Shown: positions 32,840 through 43,200, counted from the first letter of the stretch. The stretch: DNA of 64,000 nt from Tretioscincus oriximinensis (GCA_022410635.1 JAJVDF010000593.1:233338-297337), one strand, 5' to 3'. The notes: a model not told the origin generated them from the sequence alone. A program made the numbers and translations.

Positions 32840-34620
32840 CAACTGCTGTTCACAGATGAGCTATTTCCATTGAACTGAATGGGCTGTAAAGCTTGTAACG
32901 GGTCAATAACTCATTTGACAGGCCACTGTGTTGGGTTTTTTTATGGTGGTGCTTGAATCCATCTNCTGAGCAAGGTAACAAGAACAGACTTGATCCATCA
33001 AATGGATTTCACTCACATTATCCTAGGTTGTATCAAGGTTGCCTAATAAGGACTCAAATAATGTAAGAAGTCACCAGCCCCTTCTTGCCCTAAGGGCAAA
33101 AATCCTGAAAATNTTGGTGAACAACAAAAAGGTACTTACCACTCACTTCTAATTCTGTTCTGGCCATCTGTAGTAGGGTGGCTTACTTGCACCAATGTGT
33201 AAAGCAGAAATAGCTACCACCCGTGGTCGTTTCTTGTTCATCATTAGCAGAAACCCTGAGGCTCCTTTGGATTCTCTATGAGGCCATAAAAATGTTGCTC
33301 TACTTCCTTCTCTGCAAACTGTNACCAAAATCTAAATACCTAATCCTTCAAGTGTTACAGATGTTATGCTAGTCTTAAGTCCAGACACATCCATCCTGGC
33401 ACAAAGACTCATAATGTATATTACCAAGTCCTCCTTTTTTATTCTGTCTTTGGGCTTTTGTAGCAATGCTCCACAAAACCCCTTTATCAGTAAGCTACCT
33501 AAACACAGATATGCAGGGATCCAGTATCATGAAAAGTCCTTTGACTTATGCTANGTATAGACACATTTCTCATTCATGAGTCTCTCACTAGTAGCTGTAC
33601 ATGAAAGACAGGTTTGGGGGTTTGGGGTAATTTTTTCTTTCTTCCTGATGCAGGGCATTTGCACATTTGTTCCTTTTCCTCAGGCATACTCCTTCTGCAA
33701 CTTTTATCTGCAAGGATGTGATTCACGTAGACTGAGCAATGTTGGATTCACTAATGTACTAAAAATACTTTCACCGCACAAGATATAACTATGAAGAGAG
33801 ATTCTAGCAAGGGAGTTTATCTAACAGAAACCTAGGGACTAGCTGGGGAAGGAAGGTTGGTAGTATGAGCTTTCATAAACTAAGACTACTTCTTCGGAGT
33901 GCCTGCAGACTAAATATGGCAAGCTGTGTTATGTGAATAGCAATGGAAACTCAAATAGGTGTGCTGGTGAGGTATCAAGTTCAGAATAATGATGATAGTT
34001 AAAGCTGCATGTGTGATTAGAGTTGTAAATTTGCCAGAGTGTTGCTAAGTGAAGTGGTGTTGGCTAGGAAACGTAAAGAAGAAAGATCAAACAGTGATCA
34101 GGGAACACAACAGAAGTTGATAAAGAAGTGCGTGAAATGGACATTCACAAAGGTAGGACAGAGATTTATTTCCATGAGGGGATTTACAATCATTGCAAAA
34201 ATTCAGTATTTGGTGGAACATGTNTTTTTGAAAGATCTGCGTTGCAAAAAATCCTTACAGAAGTAATCCATTTCTTTCTTTCTATCTTGCAGCAAGGGCA
34301 AGAGGATTACTTTCAGACATACAAAATACCTTATTATTGAAAACCAACAGGCTGGACAGTTTTATTTTATTCAATATCTGAAGCCTCAGCAATTGACAGA
34401 ATTGCTTTGAGTCTAGGTGACAAGAAATTCCAGACTGAATGGTGAGACTCTGGTACTTAGATTTTGACTTACAGGACTTTGAATTGGTTAACTGGAAAAG
34501 AGAGACCTAGAAAGAGAATTCCCTAATGGAAATAAGGGTGTGTGGCAAAAGCCACATAAAGTCAGCATCCCCTTTTTATCTTTGATTTCTAGCACACTTC
34601 TAAAATTACTTCTTCCAACC
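32840..34620. other. Intronic sequence with one Penelope-like tail
   Basis: I see no gene. Around 33850-33905 a minus-oriented Penelope-like motif is present (ggtagtatgagctttcataa, then ctacttcttcgga). The rest is unclassified AT-rich sequence. Confidence 0.4.
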
Positions 34621-34949
34621 TCAGTCCACAGGTTCCTCAAGCTGAAATGCTGGAACAGAATTATGGACCTCTATTTCCTTATTTGAATGGATTTTGAACT
34701 TGTTTGGTACATTTTTTTCTGTCATACTGACAAATTCTGAGTCTGTCTTCTTTGAAGTTGATCTTCTTGGAGTCAGACACTTCATTTTGGATTTTCGTCT
34801 ACGTGGCCTTCCCATTTTTTGATTATCCTACTGGCATAACATTTAGCTTTTCTGTGAGCACCCCTGATTTTGGCAGTCCTGTTTTTTCTCCATTCTAAGT
34901 CCACACCCTCAGTCACAGAACTTTTATTAAACTCTATGATAATAACTGT

Positions 34950-35640
34950 TTCCAAAGAGTGGAAAATATTGTGTGATGACCAAATGCATACAAAGTATTA
35001 ATACATCTCTCCCTAACAAACAATGCCTTCAGTAGTAAACAGACCATTAAGATCCAAACGCTCATGTTGAACTAGTGCTGTGGGGAATTTCGAGGCCCAT
35101 TTTTGGCTCTCCAGGGAAAGAATCGTTCTTTTCAAACTCATGTCCAGAATGATTCCCAGATGTTTCAATTTCTGGGTTGGCAAGAGCATGCTTTTGTTCC
35201 TGTTTATTACTAATCCTTGACTGCAGGCACTGAAGCATCTGGTTCACATTGATGACTTCTTGACTCTGGGATATTAATCTGAGAAGTCATCCAAAAATGG
35301 AAAATTGTGATGGCCTTCATTATAAGGTGAGCCACCAGAATTTTAGTAAAGACATGTGGGTGAAGAAAGCACACTGGCAAATCAGATTATGGATAGTGTT
35401 TATGGATGAAGAAAAGCCTAGAGAAGCTCAAACAGGCCAATTGAGCTGGAACGTAGAGATGGGCTTCTGTTAAGCCAACTGATGCCAGTAGGCCTTTCTT
35501 CCAAATGGCTGCAACAATGAGCAAGTTTCCAGATGGAAGTTCTTTTGAATGTTTTGTTTAATCTCTTTAAGTATAGAATGATGCCCATTAGTGGAGATAC
35601 AGAAAATGGTAACCATTTCAACTAATATGTATGGTAGTTT
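34950..35640 (-). pseudogene. Decayed DIRS-like (tyrosine-recombinase retrotransposon) reverse transcriptase
   Basis: Reading the minus strand across frames, motifs appear in the order expected for DIRS/Ngaro-type RT. First comes L-x-L-K-R-L-N-K (35560-35585), then F-H-L-E-T-C (about 35535) and L-T-E-A-H-L-Y-V-P (about 35460). Next are F-L-H-P-H-V-F-T-K-I-L-V-A-H-L (about 35320-35375, the P-R-V-F-T-K box) and F-P-F-L-D-D (about 35288-35305, the catalytic box with L-D-D). Last comes P-T-Q-K-L-K-H-L-G-I-I-L-D (about 35145-35185). Several stops and frameshifts break it, so it is a relic. DIRS elements encode RT/RNase H plus a tyrosine recombinase; I could not recognise the later domains here. 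The peptide frames at 35062-35247 and 35418-35621 are pieces of it read out of frame. Confidence 0.65.
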
Positions 35641-35659
35641 AATGCCCTTTATATTCTAA

Positions 35660-35760
35660 CATCTCATTCAGAGATGCCAAACTGGTGGCCCTCCAGATGT
35701 TCCTGAACCAAAACTCTNAACATTCCATTCCACTCCCCATACTGTAATCCCACTCTGTTA
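35660..35760. mobile_element. hAT-like MITE end (partial)
   Basis: The block gccaaactggtggccctcca followed by gatgttcctgaacc is the familiar terminal region of a squamate hAT-type non-autonomous element ('ggccctccagatgtt'). The complementary end is not evident, so it appears truncated. Long minus-strand frames crossing 35640-36080 are probably chance. Confidence 0.45.
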
Positions 35761-36889
35761 AACCCAATGATGGGAATAGTGGCACCATCACTGTTGGCTG
35801 GCACAGGCTTCTTCCTTCTTCCTGCTGAAGTCTTGCCCCCAACATGGTGCTGCTTAGACAGAACTGACCTAGCTTTGGGTAGGCTTCCCCTGGCTCTTTG
35901 TTGATGCTGAACCACACCATCCAGACTTGTGTATCTGACTGGGCTGTGGTGCATGGGAAATCCAAATGGCTTTGGAGGTAATGAGAATAATAATTCTCGT
36001 TCCCCTCTCAGGAACCTCTGTGAACACCCAGGATGGAAGCCATGAGCCACGGCTCTGTCCATAGCAATAATGATCATTTGAGAAAGTCGCAGATGAATTT
36101 AGCAAATATTTATGATCTCTTTCTGTCCATTACTAAGCTAGGCAGCATGAGCAAAACCTAACTAAAAGAATATGGACCGTTGCAAAATTCCCTCTTTCTA
36201 ATTCCTTCTGCCTTAAATAAATCCAGACTCTGCCATTTTTGTAACGTTTTCATATGAAATGTACCTAAAACCAAACAGCTTTCTCCTAGTCACTGAGGGA
36301 CAAACCAGAGAGCAAATGATCAAGCAGTTCTCTTTATATGTTCTCATTCCTCCAGAGCATGACATCCAGCACATCATTCAGCAGTGGGTGGCAAAGATTT
36401 TTTTCTCCAAGCAAAGGGAGGGTATTTGCATAGATAAGAAATTTGAAAAGGGTTTTAAACTTCAGTTTTCAGCCCTGCAAGACATGTTGGGTTGAGCACT
36501 TTACTGTACCGAAAGTAAACGTCAACCTAGTTTCTTAATACCTAAAACACTAGAATTAGAATCTAAATAATGTCAAATGTTTCCTTGAGTTTGAAAGCAG
36601 TCATGTGATCACTTGTATAACATTGGAACATACTGTTAATATTTTAGCACAAACAAATTTGTCTCTTGATACTGATTAGGATATCGCTTGCTGAATTTCA
36701 GAGTGAACTCATTGTCCAACATGCAATAGCAAGCACCAGGAAAGCAGCTATATGTGACCTGTATCATTCACATAAAAGCAAGCTAATCAATCGGACAACT
36801 AAGCAACCAAACATGATCTGAAATAATATAATTCAAAGTTTGAATGCACCGAAAGCATTATGAGTTTCAATCATTATTTATTGACTAGT
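35761..36889. other. Intronic sequence, no gene seen
   Basis: Three overlapping minus-strand frames (35639-36105) share the same bases in different phases and contain no known domain. The plus-strand frame at 36259-36495 is equally featureless. I leave the stretch as intron. Confidence 0.35.
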
Positions 36890-36967
36890 AGAATTATTTA
36901 TTTATTTATTTTTACTCATACCCTGCCCATACCCAAGTGGGTAGCCATTGTTACGGTAATGCAGTGG

Positions 36968-37165
36968 GTCCAGCCCCTCCTCCCTTTTGCTTGCACTCCT
37001 GCCTCTCTCGTTTCTTTTGTTCTTTCTTTCTTTCCTTCTTTCTTCCTTACCTTCCCCCTTCTTTCCTCCTTTCTCCCTTATTTTTCTTTCTTCCTCCATC
37101 CCTTTTGCCTTTTCTCCTTCCTTTCCTTCTTTTCTACTTGTCTTCCTCTTGTCTTCTCTTCGGGA
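36968..37165. repeat. ~200-bp polypyrimidine (CT-rich) tract
   Basis: The plus strand is almost entirely C and T from ctcctcccttttgcttgcac through ttctttctttctttccttct to ttgtcttcctcttgtcttct. This explains the unusual long open frames on both strands here (Phe/Leu/Pro/Ser-rich forward, Lys/Glu/Arg-rich reverse). Such tracts can form triplex (H-DNA) structures and are unstable in length. It follows a short ATTT-rich tail at 36895-36915. Confidence 0.85.
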
Positions 37166-37701
37166 TGCCAAAGTTCTAAGCCCTGCCATTAGTTGTTATA
37201 CCTCAGAATGTTGGACTCTTTAATATGTGCACTTTACTATATATATATAGATGTAATAATATGAAAAAGGTGATGGAGAGCAAAACACAAAAACAGACAA
37301 GTTAAAATGTGTCCAAAAATATTATGCATCAAACAAATTGCTTTCACCCATGCCAGGAAAACCAGAAAACCTGCATGTTTTGAAACAGTTAACTTCTTAC
37401 TTACTCTGGGCATCTAGTTTCCACTAATGAACTCAAGCATTTTCTTGCTTAAATGGAAAGAGGGGGAAAGAAGAAGAGGAAAGAGACAAAACCCTCTGGG
37501 AACAAGAGTTTTTACATCACTTTGAGATTTTTGTCTCTGTGGAGGTAGAATCTGTCCTCAAGGAGAGATGGAGGTCTTTGATGTCTCAGCTTCTGGGCTG
37601 ATTCTAAAAAGTCAATGCCAATATGGAAATTTAACTCCCTGAAACATAATTTGCTGGAAGAGATTCGAAGTCTGCAAAGTGCTATGGGCAGTGGCACTGT
37701 G
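37166..37701. other. Intronic sequence, no gene seen
   Basis: I find nothing classifiable. A short (TA)n run lies at 37239-37248. Confidence 0.4.
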
Positions 37702-37832
37702 GTGCTGTTCTGACGTGTATTTTTAACCCATCTTCTGTCCTGAAGAACTTGACTAAATCAGGAAAAAATTCCTTGTGTTCCAGTTTAGTCCAGTTCTTCA
37801 GGACTCAAAAAGGATTAAAAATACAAGTCAAG
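37702..37832. mobile_element. Palindromic MITE family E copy 1
   Basis: The left half (tgacgtgtatttttaaccca, then gtcctgaagaacttgactaa) is mirrored by the right half (tttagtccagttcttcagga, then aggattaaaaatacaagtca). A diverged copy lies at 46322-46432 with the same order of blocks. The element folds back over almost its whole length. Confidence 0.65.
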
Positions 37833-38039
37833 GATTCAATGAGTTTTAGAAATGACCAAAAACAATCTGGACTAAGTGTGGATTGTTCCGCTTTAAACAA
37901 ATGTACTAATACGCAATGCACAAGTGTGTATTTCCACCTCCCTGCAAACAGTTGTGTGAATTTAAAAAATATATGTTTTGGGCCACAAAGTGAGGAAACA
38001 GGGTTGCATAAAATGTTGCATCTAATATTTTATACAACA

Positions 38040-38105
38040 GTCAAAATATGTTTTTCTTGTTAGTCTCTAAAGTGCCATGAGACCCCCTTGCTGAATTTTC
38101 TGGCT
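38040..38105 (+). mobile_element. Penelope-like retroelement tail
   Basis: The motif tttttcttgttagtctctaa, then agtgccatgagaccccc, then tgctgaattttctggctc is the plus-orientation 3' tail seen elsewhere in the window. Confidence 0.6.
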
Positions 38106-38654
38106 CATATGGGGGTTGAGCTTGCAAAGTAATGAGACAAGGAGGTATATCAGCTTATCTTGCTCCTACTGTACTGTTTTGGAATCTAAAAGCGGTACAG
38201 TCACCCTTCACTGTATCATCAGCATGGTGGGGTCATGCAGATCCACAAGATGTTGGGTATTTTAAGGCTTCTCTCTGCTCTATCACACCTCCAACGATAC
38301 CATTCATCTCCTGATATGGTGGTGGAGAACATAGCACCCCTCAAGCTAAGAAGGAGGACAGGATGGACAGTCAGGAACAGGCTGAGCTGTTTACCTCATT
38401 TTAGATCTGGCCTTACTTCACATTGTATTCAAAATCCATCTTAAACCATCCAGAATGGATTTTGCATGCCACTATTAGAATATATGAGTAAATACTGCTG
38501 ATCCCCTAATTATTATTACCGTTGTTATTTTAGTACTTGCATTACTCCTTACACATGGTCCTGAAATTTCCCTTGCGCCAAATCAACAAGATAGAGGAAA
38601 GCTCTAAGCATTCTGGGATCTTCTTTTATCCCTGAGTCTTTACCCTCCTGTTCT

Positions 38655-38895
38655 TTTATTTTAATTATTTGATTTATATGCTGCTCTGCACTGAAATTAC
38701 AGGGCAATTAGTAAGTAAGATTAAAAACTGTACAAAATTTCATTAAAACAGCCAGGAAATGAAGAAGAGCAAGCAGAATTAATTACTGAAAGCCTGCGAA
38801 AAATGAATGTTTTTACTAAATGCTAAAAGCTAATCAATGAAGATGTCTGGTGTATCTCTGAGCGAGGGCTGCAGTGAGAAATGCCTTTAGCGAGC
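38655..38895 (-). mobile_element. L2-like 3' UTR fragment, minus strand
   Basis: An AT-rich tail (ttttaattatttgatttata) is followed by tgctgctctgcactgaaatt and, near 38840-38890, by gatgtctggtgtatctctga, then gcgagggctgcagtgagaaa. The last block resembles the region of the L2 3' UTR around 2845-2905. The copy is old. Confidence 0.5.
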
Positions 38896-39300
38896 CTCAG
38901 AGAAATACTGTTCTGTGAGTGATCCGATAAGTTGATTCTTTCTAATCTATGTGTTCAGTCATTGATGCCATTCCTGTTACTGTTCTGACGTGTGACATTG
39001 GGATCCACGAGAAATCCTGACTGGCCTGGGCTGTGTGGCATGTCAAATCCATGTTAGTCTACAGGATGATGCTGATCTCTATGGAGATTTTGTTTATTTA
39101 TTTTAAAATGTATCCTGTTGTTCACTCAAAGTCACAATCTAATACAATAAAGGACCAGCGACCGACATTCTTAAGTGACCCCAGTAGAGAAACAAACTGT
39201 CCATCAACTCAAAATGATTGGTCAGGGAGGAAACATCCTGCCCCTGGTGAGTGGGAGGCAGAGGCCACCATTGCATGCCATGTAAAACAGCTCAGCGTGA

Positions 39301-39422
39301 TAAGATAAAATAAGAGAAGAGAAGGAAGAGAGAAAGGATTGCAAAGGGGAGGGAAGAGTGAAAAGCTCGGGGGAGGGAAAGGGAGGGGGAAAGCAGTGTC
39401 CAGCAATCCTGGGGGGGGGGGG
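39301..39422. repeat. Purine-rich tract with G-quadruplex-forming sequence
   Basis: A long purine run (39301-39394) contains four G-tracts with 1-3 nt loops at 39369-39389 (gggggagggaaagggagggg). A pure run of 12 Gs follows at 39411-39422. This satisfies the usual intramolecular quadruplex pattern on the plus strand. Confidence 0.75.
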
Positions 39423-39465
39423 AATGCCCGGTGCTAGACCACTCATTCTATGCCCAGAACGTCCA

Positions 39466-39579
39466 GCAAAGGAGCTAGCAGCACTTTGAGACTAACTTGA
39501 GAAAAGTGGTTGGCATAAGCTTTCGTAGACAGGTCTACTTCTTCAGATGCTGAGGGACTAATGTAGGGTCAGATATTTA
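39466..39579 (-). mobile_element. Penelope-like element, left part (interrupted by MITE)
   Basis: It reads agcagcactttgagactaac, then ggcataagctttcgtagaca, then ggtctacttcttcagatgct, the minus-orientation tail in good condition. It continues after the MITE at 39926. This copy is younger-looking than the others in the window. Confidence 0.65.
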
Positions 39580-39923
39580 CAGTGGTACCTCGGTTCTCGA
39601 ATGCTTTGAAAGTCGACCAAATCGGTGTTCGACCGGCAGATTCCAGAAACTTTTGTCCTGGAATCCGAACACCGATTTGGAACTCGAACTTCCTTCGGCG
39701 TTCTTTCGGCCAGGCGCACCTTGCTGAGGTCATCAGAGTGCGTTTTTTCGGCCCAGCGCGCCTTGCTGAGGTCATCAGAGTGCGTTTTTTCGGCCCGGCG
39801 CGCCTTGCTGACGTCATCAGTGTGCGTTTTTTTGGCCCGGCGCGCCTTGCTTCGGTTCTCGAACAAATTGGTTCTCGACCGTCCTGCCGGAACGAATTGT
39901 GTTCGAGAACCGAGGTACCACTG
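39580..39923. mobile_element. Mariner-type MITE with 24-bp TIRs and TA target duplication
   Basis: The terminal inverted repeats cagtggtacctcggttctcg (left) and cgagaaccgaggtaccactg (right) are perfect over at least 22 bp. They are flanked by TA on both sides (39578-39579 and 39924-39925), as expected for Tc1/mariner transposition. The interior is GC- and CpG-rich, unlike its surroundings. It contains a 42-bp tandem repeat at 39709-39834 with a partial fourth unit. No transposase is encoded, so mobility would need an enzyme in trans. The repeat length is a multiple of three, which explains the repetitive open frames on both strands (R-R-A-x-x-K-R/T type peptides). These are not genes. Confidence 0.9.
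39709..39857. repeat. 42-bp tandem repeat, 3.5 copies, inside the MITE
   Basis: Units start ggccaggcgcaccttgctga (39709), ggcccagcgcgccttgctga (39751), ggcccggcgcgccttgctga (39793) and ggcccggcgcgccttgc (39835). Each full unit carries the block 'ggtcatcag.gtgcgttttttc' or a one-base variant. Copy-to-copy identity is above 90 per cent, so the array expanded recently relative to the rest of the window. Confidence 0.85.
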
Positions 39924-39925
39924 TA

Positions 39926-40380
39926 TAGGGAAATGTGTATGGGAGAAGACAAAGCATATGCAACTGTAGGAAGGTGTTGAATTGCAGGTAAATAGCAGGA
40001 ACTAATCTCCTTAAAAAAAACAGGTAAATAGCAGGAACTAATCCTCTTATGTGAAAAAGTCCCTGGGGCAACAAGGGGCAATGCCTGGTAGAGAATCAAT
40101 CAAATATTTAACAGGTGTCATAAAAATGTATAGTTGGCCAGGAAACCATTGTCTCTGTTAAGTCCTTTGCTGATGGCCTGGAACTTGTGAATGTATTCAA
40201 GTTCTGCTGCTTCTCTTTCAAACCTTCCTTTGTAGTTTCTTTGTTCAAGAACTGCAGTCCTGAGGTCTGAGAGAGAATGTCCTGGAAGGTTAAAATGTCC
40301 TTCCAGGACATTCTCTCTCAGACCTCAGGACTGCTGTTTCTCTTCTCTCATTGGGTGTTGCCTCCCCTCTTTTTTAACTC
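39926..40380 (-). mobile_element. Penelope-like element, right part, with internal duplications
   Basis: This is the continuation of the element at 39466. It has a tandem duplication of about 34 bp (caggtaaatagcaggaacta occurs at 39985 and again at about 40021). On the minus strand it has a remnant coding-like stretch with a peptide around L-N-T-F-T-S-S-R-P-S-A-K-D-L (40108-40250). A perfect inverted repeat at 40254-40334 lies at its right side. I could not recognise RT or GIY-YIG motifs, so the family label is tentative. Confidence 0.45.
40254..40334. repeat. Perfect 36-bp inverted repeat with 9-nt loop
   Basis: The left arm 40254-40289 (gcagtcctgaggtctgagag, then agaatgtcctggaagg) and the right arm 40299-40334 are exact reverse complements, separated by ttaaaatgt. 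No mismatch is seen over 36 bp, in a window where most repeats are diverged. The repeat is therefore either recent, maintained, or a fold-back artefact of library construction. Confidence 0.95.
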
Positions 40381-42068
40381 TGAAGTTGGAGGCTACTAGG
40401 GAGGGTTCTTTATTTTAAAAAAGCTGTATTGCCTTTGTAATTCTTCCTTTCTTTCAGCAGGGAAAGCTTTTTCTTGCTGTCGCTTACTCAAAAGTCTTGT
40501 TGAGCATGGCAGGAACTCTCAGAGGTCTGTCCACATGGCTATTACGATGAGTAAATGGCAACATGTGCTACAAAATCAGCAGAAAAGTACTAGGACAAAA
40601 AAACCAAAATATTGGACCTTCCCACCAACTGGATATCTGCAATTATGTGCAGAAGAAAACTCAGTTTTATGGTAATTTAGGGTAAACATTTAAACCTGTG
40701 ATGCAATCAGAATTTCAGAACAACATACTAAATATCAATAAATATTATTTTTGTTGTTGTTATTGTTAACACCCTTTCACCAAAGGGCGGCGCATAACAG
40801 ACATCATGTAGAGGCATAACTTTTTAAGGCATAACCTAATTAAGGTACAACCTTTCACCCTAATACGTTTATTTCAGTCTTTTGTCCTAGCTGTTTTCAC
40901 CTGAAATTTATACACTTATGCTTGCTTTTTACATGAACAATAGTTTCCTAGATTCAATCACCGAGTGTCTTTTTTGTTCTTCAGCTAAGGGCCAGCAAGG
41001 ATCAATGTCTATAAGACATCAGCTTATTGACAGGAATTCAAGTGCATGCAAGAGAATGTGGATCAAAAAATGGCTGTGCTTAATCCATACCAGACATAAT
41101 TTGCTACTATTGCTGAATTTTAACAAGAGCTGCATCAAAACAATGCCAGTATTCTGCGCCACTGCCTAATGACATTTAATCACGACTATTAGCACTCTTC
41201 TTGTGACAGCTGAGATAAAAGGCAAGCCAGCTGATGCAATTCCTGATTCCTAGCCTATGACTAAAAACAGCAAATGAAATTCTTCCCATTCAGAGCTGCC
41301 TATAGTCTCCTTATGCATCCTGTGTATTTTCTAACAACCATTTTAGTAGCTTCTTTTTTATCTACCTGCTAGGAGCTTAAAATTAAAATCTCGTCTATAG
41401 GGATACGTGGTTTTTTCTGTCTCTTTCCCAGTGAGTCAGTGCTGCAGTTAAGAGGTCAGAGGTAACGAGGGCTGCAAAACATTTGGTGTCACAGCCTGGC
41501 TTGTTTAGATCAATTCCTTATAATTGTCTAAGAACAACTTGGACGCAAATCAATTGTTTATTGTTGCTTGTAAACATTGCACAGAGAAACTTTTCCAGAC
41601 TAGAAAAAATTGTGCAGAAGATAATGTCTTCTTCTGCATACAACTGTGGTTGTGCCCAAGTGCATTAGAATGCTCCTTCAGCATTTACTTGATTTTGTGT
41701 TGATAGCAGCAAAGAAACTGATTGTGGCGTCCTGGAAGGGACTTAACTTCCCACTCTTGAACACTGGTACTGATATTTGTGGGACTTGTAATTGCAGAAC
41801 TCACAACTTACCGGACCGGGTTAATGGAGGCTCCTCCTCTAAGAATTTTGTTCACTGACATCTGGAGTTCACTGAAAAAATATAGCACTTCTTCTATAGC
41901 CAGGGAAGAGTATGCAAAAGTGTTTCATTTCAAATATACCTAAAAAGGTTTTACTGGCACCAATTCTACTGGACAGCTAAGATACTTGCTAGTTGTCAGA
42001 CATTTGTGCAGTTCTTTTTTTATGTTCATTATCTATGCCATGATGATCGGAATTGTTGATATTTATAT
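40381..42068. other. Intronic sequence, no gene seen
   Basis: I recognise no exon or clear repeat. Short plus-strand frames at 40918-41169 and 41483-41858 lack any domain. Confidence 0.4.
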
Positions 42069-42249
42069 ATACAGTACAGGTAAATCCTGCTTTATGAGTT
42101 AACACCTCTACAAACATTAAGTTTTAGGCTACCATTCTAAAGCTGCATATTCAAAAGGAAATTTTTATTCCCTCCCACTTTATCAATCCCAGCTTTACGA
42201 GTAAAAATTTGGTCCCCAATTAGGTCATAAAGTCAAAGTTCATCTGTAT
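42069..42249. mobile_element. Mariner-type MITE, family C copy 2
   Basis: The left end acagtacaggtaaatcctgc, then tttatgagtt, pairs loosely with the right end aggtcataaagtcaaagttc, then atctgta. TA flanks it. Interior blocks align with the copy at 20836-21009. Confidence 0.6.
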
Positions 42250-42424
42250 TCTATTTTTGCAATTCATATTTCTAAATAAATCATTTGTAGGGGAAAAATG
42301 CACCTTCAGAAAACTTAAATAGGTTATATGCATCCGGGAAGATCTGTATCTCTTCATTCAGTATAAATGTTCAGCAGAGCATAATTGCTGGTAAAATCAA
42401 GCCCTTGTTCAAGCTCTAGTTTTT

Positions 42425-42650
42425 AGAATATTTTTGTACTGTTTTCCATTTGAAAATCTCAATGTAGTTCACAATAAAAAATGAATAACTGAATTAATTA
42501 AAAGCAATAGGTAGAAAAAGAAAAACCATTCACTCCAGGAAAGCTTGTGTAAACAGATGTATCCTCAGCAGCTGCCTAGAAGATAAAGTTGAAGGTGCCA
42601 TGTGAATCTCAAAGGGGAGAGGTTATCTATAAAGCTGACCAATGATGTGG
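42425..42650 (-). mobile_element. L2-like 3' UTR fragment, minus strand, old
   Basis: The sequence tttttgtactgttttccatt, then aaatctcaatgtagttcaca, then ataaaaaatgaa is followed by cagatgtatcctcagcagct. This order (tail, ctc-type motif, 'acaataaaa', 'atgtnt(c/t)ttca') parallels the L2 copy at 2683-2830. Confidence 0.45.
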
Positions 42651-43200
42651 CCCTGTGGATAAGGATCACAGCAGCTGTAGTCCAGAAACTGGAGTACAGC
42701 TTTCAAAACTGGGGTCTAAATGTAAGTGATCTCTTTTGGCCAGAGAGTTCAAATTCCTAGAAGGACTAAGTTTGGCTCCATAGAGGTAATCAAAGGTACT
42801 TTTGGTTTACTCATTTTCAAACCCAGTTGGACGTTGCATTGTACAGTCACTTGGACTTTGGATTATTAGCCGTAACATTACCAAGTCCTGGTAGTTCAAA
42901 GCTTGATCCCAAACCACTCCAAAAGTCACTTTTTATATTTATGATTTGGGGGCTACACAATCAAATAACTAATGTAGCCAGTGTGTTTGTTGGACACAGC
43001 CTCGTGGTGAATATGGATAACTGGAAAAGTTCTCACACTATTTTATAATGAATGTTCAACTAAAGCACAGTAAGTATAAATGAGCTCAAGTTAAAGGTAT
43101 GTCATCCTACAACCAGAGCTAAAGTATCATAAACACAATGATGGAAGAGACAGCAGAAGAACTATTCAAAACAAATTCTAAAACATAATGTTTTAAGTTA

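Noticed and set aside
35639..36105. Three overlapping minus-strand frames of 78-137 codons
   Set aside because: They use different phases of the same bases, contain an N, and show no domains. One end overlaps a hAT-like repeat.
36860..37223. Phe/Leu/Ser-rich and Lys/Glu-rich frames
   Set aside because: A by-product of the polypyrimidine tract; no codon structure beyond composition.
39558..40099. Repetitive open frames on both strands (up to 176 codons)
   Set aside because: They come from the 42-bp tandem repeat, a multiple of three, within a non-coding MITE.
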